Shown here: piece by piece, positions 6,206-6,381 of the stretch
How positions within the stretch are numbered: position 1 is the stretch's first letter
How the letters are laid out: each line of letters opens with the position of its first letter
Source: Spirochaetaceae bacterium
GTDB lineage: Bacteria; Spirochaetota; Spirochaetia; Treponematales; Breznakiellaceae
Length of the DNA: 6,381 bases
Direction: 5' to 3'
Assembly: GCA_031284085.1 (NCBI GenBank)
Contig: JAITAM010000026.1
Location: 1 to 6,381, forward strand
Translations under genes and position numbers: made by a program
Notes under the pieces: generated by a model
The model's input: the letters and a program-made list of their open reading frames with translations, nothing else
Databases searched by the model: none
What the model was told of the DNA's origin: nothing

Positions 6206-6381
6206 GTGAAAACAACCTTAGAAGATTTGAAGGAACGTCGGAGTATCCGGACGTTTAAGCCGAATCAGATCACTGATGAGGAGCTTGGCCAGATTTTGGA
6301 AGCCGGAACCTTTGCCCCAAGCGGGGCAAATATGCAATCTGCGGTAATTGTTGTGGCGCAAGACCCGGCTCTTATTAAGCA
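6206..6381 (+). CDS. Nitroreductase family protein, N-terminal part (runs off the right edge)
   Basis: The first 58 codons are visible, starting at GTG and reading MKTTLEDLKERRSIRTF. Proteins of this family bind FMN and use NAD(P)H to reduce nitro compounds, quinones or other electrophiles; some act on natural flavin or cofactor substrates. Two N-terminal hallmarks are present: the RRSIR motif (11-15), whose arginines contact the FMN phosphate and ribityl chain, and the APSGANMQS segment (37-45), equivalent to the conserved APS-x-x-N-x-Q flavin-site element. ITDEELGQILEAG (22-34) is the helix between them. The catalytic and C-terminal parts lie outside the window, so the subfamily and substrate cannot be given. 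It is separated from the importer operon by 323 bases and is probably a different transcription unit, though no clear terminator or promoter proves this. Confidence 0.9.
   Translation, partial: MKTTLEDLKERRSIRTFKPNQITDEELGQILEAGTFAPSGANMQSAVIVVAQDPALIK

Noticed and set aside
5713..6258. A 181-codon open + frame spanning the end of the DppF-type gene, the intergenic region and the nitroreductase start
   Set aside because: It overlaps two well-supported genes in a different frame, has no ribosome binding site of note, and its translation shows no domain-like features. The openness is probably chance.

Overview
The window carries one ABC importer operon of the peptide/oligosaccharide (Dpp/Opp) class, all on the + strand. 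The gene order is periplasmic binding protein, two permeases, two ATPases. After a 323-base non-coding gap, the 5' part of a nitroreductase-family gene runs off the right edge. Protein style, moderate GC (mid-40s percent by eye) and the MKK...AFA-N Sec signal without a lipobox suggest a Gram-negative-type (diderm) bacterium. A host-associated spirochaete such as a mid-GC Treponema is my best guess, from general resemblance only.

Layout: 1-85 is the binding protein leader, with a hairpin and a strong ribosome binding site. 86-1849 is the secreted binding protein. 1850-1972 is a gap with a terminator-like long hairpin, then a second hairpin next to the ribosome binding site of a TTG-started permease. 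1973-2986 and 3086-3922 are the DppB-type and DppC-type permeases. 3926-4987 is the DppD-type ATPase, with a four-cysteine C-terminal region. 5058-5882 is a short DppF-type ATPase without that region. 5883-6205 has no convincing gene but contains a roughly 140-base imperfect inverted repeat that folds well as RNA on the + strand. From 6206 a GTG-started nitroreductase begins.

How they work together: the binding protein captures a ligand in the periplasm and delivers it to the permease heterodimer, which the two ATPases drive. The complete set with matched order and good ribosome binding sites indicates a functional importer. The substrate cannot be read from sequence. The binding protein's N-terminal region and the short second ATPase recall the branch of this family that takes up beta-glucosides and other oligosaccharides in Thermotogae and archaea, so a sugar is as likely as a peptide. 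The terminator-like hairpin just after the binding protein gene would fit the usual need for more binding protein than membrane components.

The most interesting item is the structured stretch before the nitroreductase gene (about 5947-6102). Two imperfect positions in its long arm become G-U pairs only if the + strand is transcribed, which favours an RNA element over a simple DNA repeat.
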